Below are positions 12,657 to 14,983 of a stretch of 14,983 nt of DNA, one piece after another. The notes under the pieces are model-generated. The model had not been told where the DNA came from. It saw nothing but the letters and a program-made list of their open reading frames with translations, and ran no database searches. The DNA lies in assembly GCA_002395155.1 (NCBI GenBank), contig DGWD01000030.1, positions 1 to 14,983 on the forward strand. The letters run 5' to 3'. This stretch comes from Treponema sp. UBA4267 (lineage in GTDB: Bacteria; Spirochaetota; Spirochaetia; Treponematales; Treponemataceae). The translations under genes were made by a program, and so were the position numbers. Every line of letters starts with the position of its first letter. The stretch's first letter is position 1.

Positions 12657-14045
12657 TCTCTTAAGGCTCAATACTGTTTCAAGCAAAGTATCAGCTGTCT
12701 GAATTGTCTTTGCATTAGACTGGAAACCACGCTGAGTTACAATCATATCTGTCATCTGTTCAGATAAGTCAACGTTTGACATTTCCAAAGCACCAGCCAT
12801 TAAAGTACCTTTTCCAGCTGTTCCTGATTCACCAATTCTAGCCATTCCAGAGTTGTTTGATTCAACATAAGTGTTATCTCCGGCTTTTTCCAAACCACGA
12901 TCATTTGCGAATGTTGCCATTGCAATCTGACCGATTGTACGATTTGTACCATTTGAATATACACCAGTGATAATTCCGCTTGAGTCAATCTTGAAGTTAT
13001 CAAGGTAACCCATTGTATATCCGTCCTGGTAGAAAGCTTTAGTTGTTGATTTAGAAGCTGACTGAGTAATTGTGTCTTTGAAAGAACCAATTGTTCCCAA
13101 ATTAATGTTCAAAGTCTGGCGGTAAGGATTTCCTTCTCCATCTGCATTTGATTCTGCAACAGCGAATGAAGTCTGAAGAACAATCTGTCCTTCTGGATTT
13201 GTTACATTTCCTGCAGAGTCAGTAACAGATTGAAGTGCACCAAAATTATCAAAGTTTACAAGGAAAGTATTTTCTACACCATCTGTTGTTCCAAGTCCAA
13301 CGCGTGTCTGAGTATAATCAGCATTGTCAGGGTCAATCTGTACTGTTGCCTGCCACTGATTAGGATTACCAACTACGCGGCGGAAAGAAACAGAAAGCAT
13401 ATGTTCATTTCCAAAGCTGTCGTAGATTTTCTGTTCAGTTCCCCAGGTTCCCTTGTAAATATCATCTGCAGATGCTCCTTCAAGGATTTCTGGAGTATTT
13501 TTATTTAAGTTACAAGCAAAATTAACATTTGTAGTTTCTTTAGCAGGATCTTTTGAACCAACAGGGATAATCAAATCTTCTGGTGTTGCTGCTGTAGAAA
13601 CCAACATCTGTCCGTTTACTTCATCAGCCATCCATCCCTGAACTCTCATACCATTTGCAGGATTTACAAGAGTTCCATCTGAATCAAGACCAAAAGAACC
13701 ATTACGTGTGTAGAATGATTCTTCACCACTTTTCATGATAAAGAAACCATTTCCCTGAATAGCGATATCTGTTGAAACACCAGTTGACTGTAAGTTACCC
13801 TGAGTAAATACATTATCAATTGAAGCAACAGTCATACCAAGACCTACTTCCTTAGGGTTTACACCACCAAGTTCATCAGTAGGTTTTGCAGCACCACTTA
13901 ACTGCTGACTAATCATGTCCTGGAAGTTAACTCGACCTCTTTTAAAACCATTTGTATTAACGTTTGAAATGTTGTTACCAATAACGTCCATTCTTGTCTG
14001 GTGATTCTGTAATCCAGAAACTCCAGAATAAAGTGATCTCATCAT
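12654..14045 (-). CDS. flgE: Flagellar hook protein FlgE
   Basis: FlgE polymerises into the hook joining the periplasmic flagellar filament to its motor. The N-terminal MMRSLYSGVSGLQNHQ and VIGNNISNVNTNGFKRGR form the disordered D0 segment and the rod/hook consensus. The centre (about 140-400) carries the exposed domains, and the C-terminus (NVDLSEQMTDMIVTQRGF, then AKTIQTADTLLETVL) is the matching D0 helix. At 463 residues it is of normal spirochaete length. K165 and C178 occupy the positions shown in T. denticola to form the lysinoalanine cross-link between hook subunits. It lies 24 bases after flgD with an AGAGGG-type ribosome site, in the fliK-flgD-flgE order. The next gene is on the opposite strand, so the operon ends here, unlike the longer T. 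pallidum operon. Confidence 0.97.
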   Translation of the reverse strand: MMRSLYSGVSGLQNHQTRMDVIGNNISNVNTNGFKRGRVNFQDMISQQLSGAAKPTDELGGVNPKEVGLGMTVASIDNVFTQGNLQSTGVSTDIAIQGNGFFIMKSGEESFYTRNGSFGLDSDGTLVNPANGMRVQGWMADEVNGQMLVSTAATPEDLIIPVGSKDPAKETTNVNFACNLNKNTPEILEGASADDIYKGTWGTEQKIYDSFGNEHMLSVSFRRVVGNPNQWQATVQIDPDNADYTQTRVGLGTTDGVENTFLVNFDNFGALQSVTDSAGNVTNPEGQIVLQTSFAVAESNADGEGNPYRQTLNINLGTIGSFKDTITQSASKSTTKAFYQDGYTMGYLDNFKIDSSGIITGVYSNGTNRTIGQIAMATFANDRGLEKAGDNTYVESNNSGMARIGESGTAGKGTLMAGALEMSNVDLSEQMTDMIVTQRGFQSNAKTIQTADTLLETVLSLKR

Positions 14046-14069
14046 ATATCTATCCCTCTTTTAACAATT

Positions 14070-14513
14070 TTAGTTAGCGTAAATCGCTGCTATTTTATCC
14101 ATGCTATAATACATGCCGTTTACAAGAATCTGTGGATTTTCCCCACGAGTTGCCCCTTCCACAATTCCAGTAGTGGTTGTATCACCAATATTCAATTCAA
14201 CAGTCTTACCTAAAGTAGACGCAGCTTCTGAACTATTAATAAATGAAGCCATTTTACTGAATGATGTACTCATGTTGGTCATCTGTTCCAAAGATGAAAA
14301 CTGTGCCATCTGTGAAATAAATTCAGTATTTTCCATAGGATTTGTTGGATCCTGATTTGAGAGCTGGGTAATAAGCAACTTCAAGAAGTCATCTTTTCCC
14401 AGTTCGTTGGAAGTTTTTCTTCCGTTTTGAACAAGTGTTTTGTTGTAAGAGTTGACCTGGTTTTCAACGTTTAGTTTTTCACTTGCTGTCATTTGTGTGT
14501 TAAGTAGTTCCAT
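14070..14513 (-). CDS. flgD: Flagellar hook assembly (cap) protein FlgD
   Basis: FlgD caps the growing hook and is needed to assemble FlgE subunits. The family core KDDFLKLLITQLSNQDPTNP is at about 40-59, followed by MENTEFISQMAQFSSLEQMTN. The C-terminal part (LGKTVELNIG, VEGATRGENPQILVNGMYY) is the short tudor-like portion. At about 147 residues it lacks the extra C-terminal domain of enteric FlgD (about 230), which is normal for spirochaetes. Two adjacent ATGs (14516 and 14513) follow AAAGGAG; the second, with 5-base spacing, is preferred. It lies between fliK and flgE on one transcript. Confidence 0.95.
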   Translation of the reverse strand: MELLNTQMTASEKLNVENQVNSYNKTLVQNGRKTSNELGKDDFLKLLITQLSNQDPTNPMENTEFISQMAQFSSLEQMTNMSTSFSKMASFINSSEAASTLGKTVELNIGDTTTTGIVEGATRGENPQILVNGMYYSMDKIAAIYAN

Positions 14514-14551
14514 CATTTCTCCTTTACACTTCTAACGCTTTATTTTTTAGA

Positions 14552-14570
14552 TAAGGGGACTGTCCCCTTA
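14552..14570. repeat. 19-bp GGGGAC/GTCCCC palindrome between fliK and flgD
   Basis: Two 9-bp arms (TAAGGGGAC and GTCCCCTTA) flank a single T. GGGGACNGTCCCC palindromes are found dispersed in many bacterial genomes, often linked to REP-type transposases (RAYTs). Here one sits in the 74-base gap inside the flagellar operon. Confidence 0.75.
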
Positions 14571-14590
14571 CTCATCTATCTATCGTCACT

Positions 14591-14983
14591 TTATGCAACG
14601 ATGTTTACAGAATAATTTGAAATATCCTGAGCATTCTGAATTATATTTTCTAATTCTGAATCCAAAGCTTCTGCCTTATTACTGTATACCTTCTGTGCCA
14701 TCAGGTTTCTTCCATCATTCTGTTCAGAAAAATCCATAGATTGATTGAAAGAGCCACCATTACCATTATTAAAAGCTACATCAAAATTTCCTGCTTCAAA
14801 TCCACTTTTAATAAAAGCTTCTCTCAAAGTTTCCGCATTATCTTTAAAAACCTGTAAAGCTTCTTTTGTAGCAACAGTAATTTGTGCACTTACACTTTTT
14901 CCATCCAATGAAAGATGAATTTTTACATTACCTAAATCATCTGGATGTAAAAGAAGATTAATTGTTCCCTGATTATTATCTTT
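14591..14983 (-). CDS. fliK: Flagellar hook-length control protein FliK, C-terminal part (cut by window end)
   Basis: FliK measures hook length and switches the export gate to filament substrates. The 130 visible residues are its C-terminal domain: the family signature INLLLHPDDLGNVKIHLSLD (about 8-27 from the window edge), then VSAQITVATKEALQVFKDN and TLREAFIKSGFEAGNFDVAF. These form the globular switch domain, followed by a less conserved Asn/Ser/Gln-rich tail ending SVNIVA. The frame is open through the right edge, so the N-terminal measuring region is missing. It is followed by flgD after 74 bases. In T. pallidum the same position before flgD is held by a gene of this type. Confidence 0.9.
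   Translation of the reverse strand, partial: KDNNQGTINLLLHPDDLGNVKIHLSLDGKSVSAQITVATKEALQVFKDNAETLREAFIKSGFEAGNFDVAFNNGNGGSFNQSMDFSEQNDGRNLMAQKVYSNKAEALDSELENIIQNAQDISNYSVNIVA

Noticed and set aside
12800..13090. Minus-strand 96-codon frame inside flgE.
   Set aside because: Out-of-phase shadow of flgE, rich in Gln/Leu from codon bias, without a family match.
1..14983. CRISPR arrays, insertion-sequence transposases and rRNA genes.
   Set aside because: No regularly spaced direct repeats of CRISPR type, no transposase motifs and no rRNA signature seen on either strand.

Overview
The window looks like a chromosomal segment of a spirochaete, most likely a host-associated Treponema. The right end (about 12.6-15.0 kb) carries fliK, flgD and flgE on the minus strand. 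FlgE has a lysine at 165 and a cysteine at 178, the positions known to form the lysinoalanine cross-link in Treponema denticola hooks. DNA is AT-rich throughout and most extreme in the middle (about 4-9 kb), which reads as acquired DNA.

Layout, left to right. (1) 1-3633, minus strand: a type I restriction-modification operon (hsdM, then a truncated DUF1016-type gene ending in a stub of hsdS, then an ORF6N/phospholipase-D-like gene, then hsdS cut by the window edge). The motor gene hsdR is not in the window. (2) 3.67-4.5 kb: gene debris, including a phage-like gene frameshifted at a run of seven T. (3) 4.5-8.8 kb: a T5orf172/GIY-YIG-like gene; a minus-strand two-gene unit (double zinc-ribbon protein plus an unrecognised 518-residue helical protein); and a divergent plus-strand pair (membrane-anchored DUF4145/HEPN-like protein plus a DUF2971 protein). 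These two paired units are the best candidates for undescribed defence or toxin-antitoxin systems. (4) 8.9-10.8 kb: the C-terminal remnant of a P4-type phage/plasmid primase, a compact small-RNA gene with near-consensus promoter and terminator, an Abi_2 (AbiD/AbiF) abortive-infection gene, a possible integrase N-terminal remnant, and an array of TGCA sites at exact 11-bp spacing, all lying on the 3' side of tRNA-Phe. This is the usual anatomy of an island integrated at a tRNA gene. (5) 10.83-12.5 kb: tRNA-Phe, a lipoprotein gene and an ankyrin-repeat gene. (6) 12.6-15 kb: the flagellar hook genes, ending in a 7-bp tandem array and a bidirectional terminator instead of continuing into flbD-motA as in T. 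pallidum.

Reading as a whole: core flagellar and tRNA genes border a composite defence island. The mobility genes (integrase, primase, phage-like gene) are decayed, while most defence-type genes (HsdM/HsdS, Abi, DUF4145-DUF2971, Zn-ribbon/518-residue pair) keep open frames. Several right-hand genes (abi, ankyrin gene, the sRNA/micro-ORF, perhaps the lipoprotein) lack a Shine-Dalgarno sequence and have promoters placed so that the transcript would begin at or within a few bases of the start codon. All functional statements come from reading the sequence; no database search was run.
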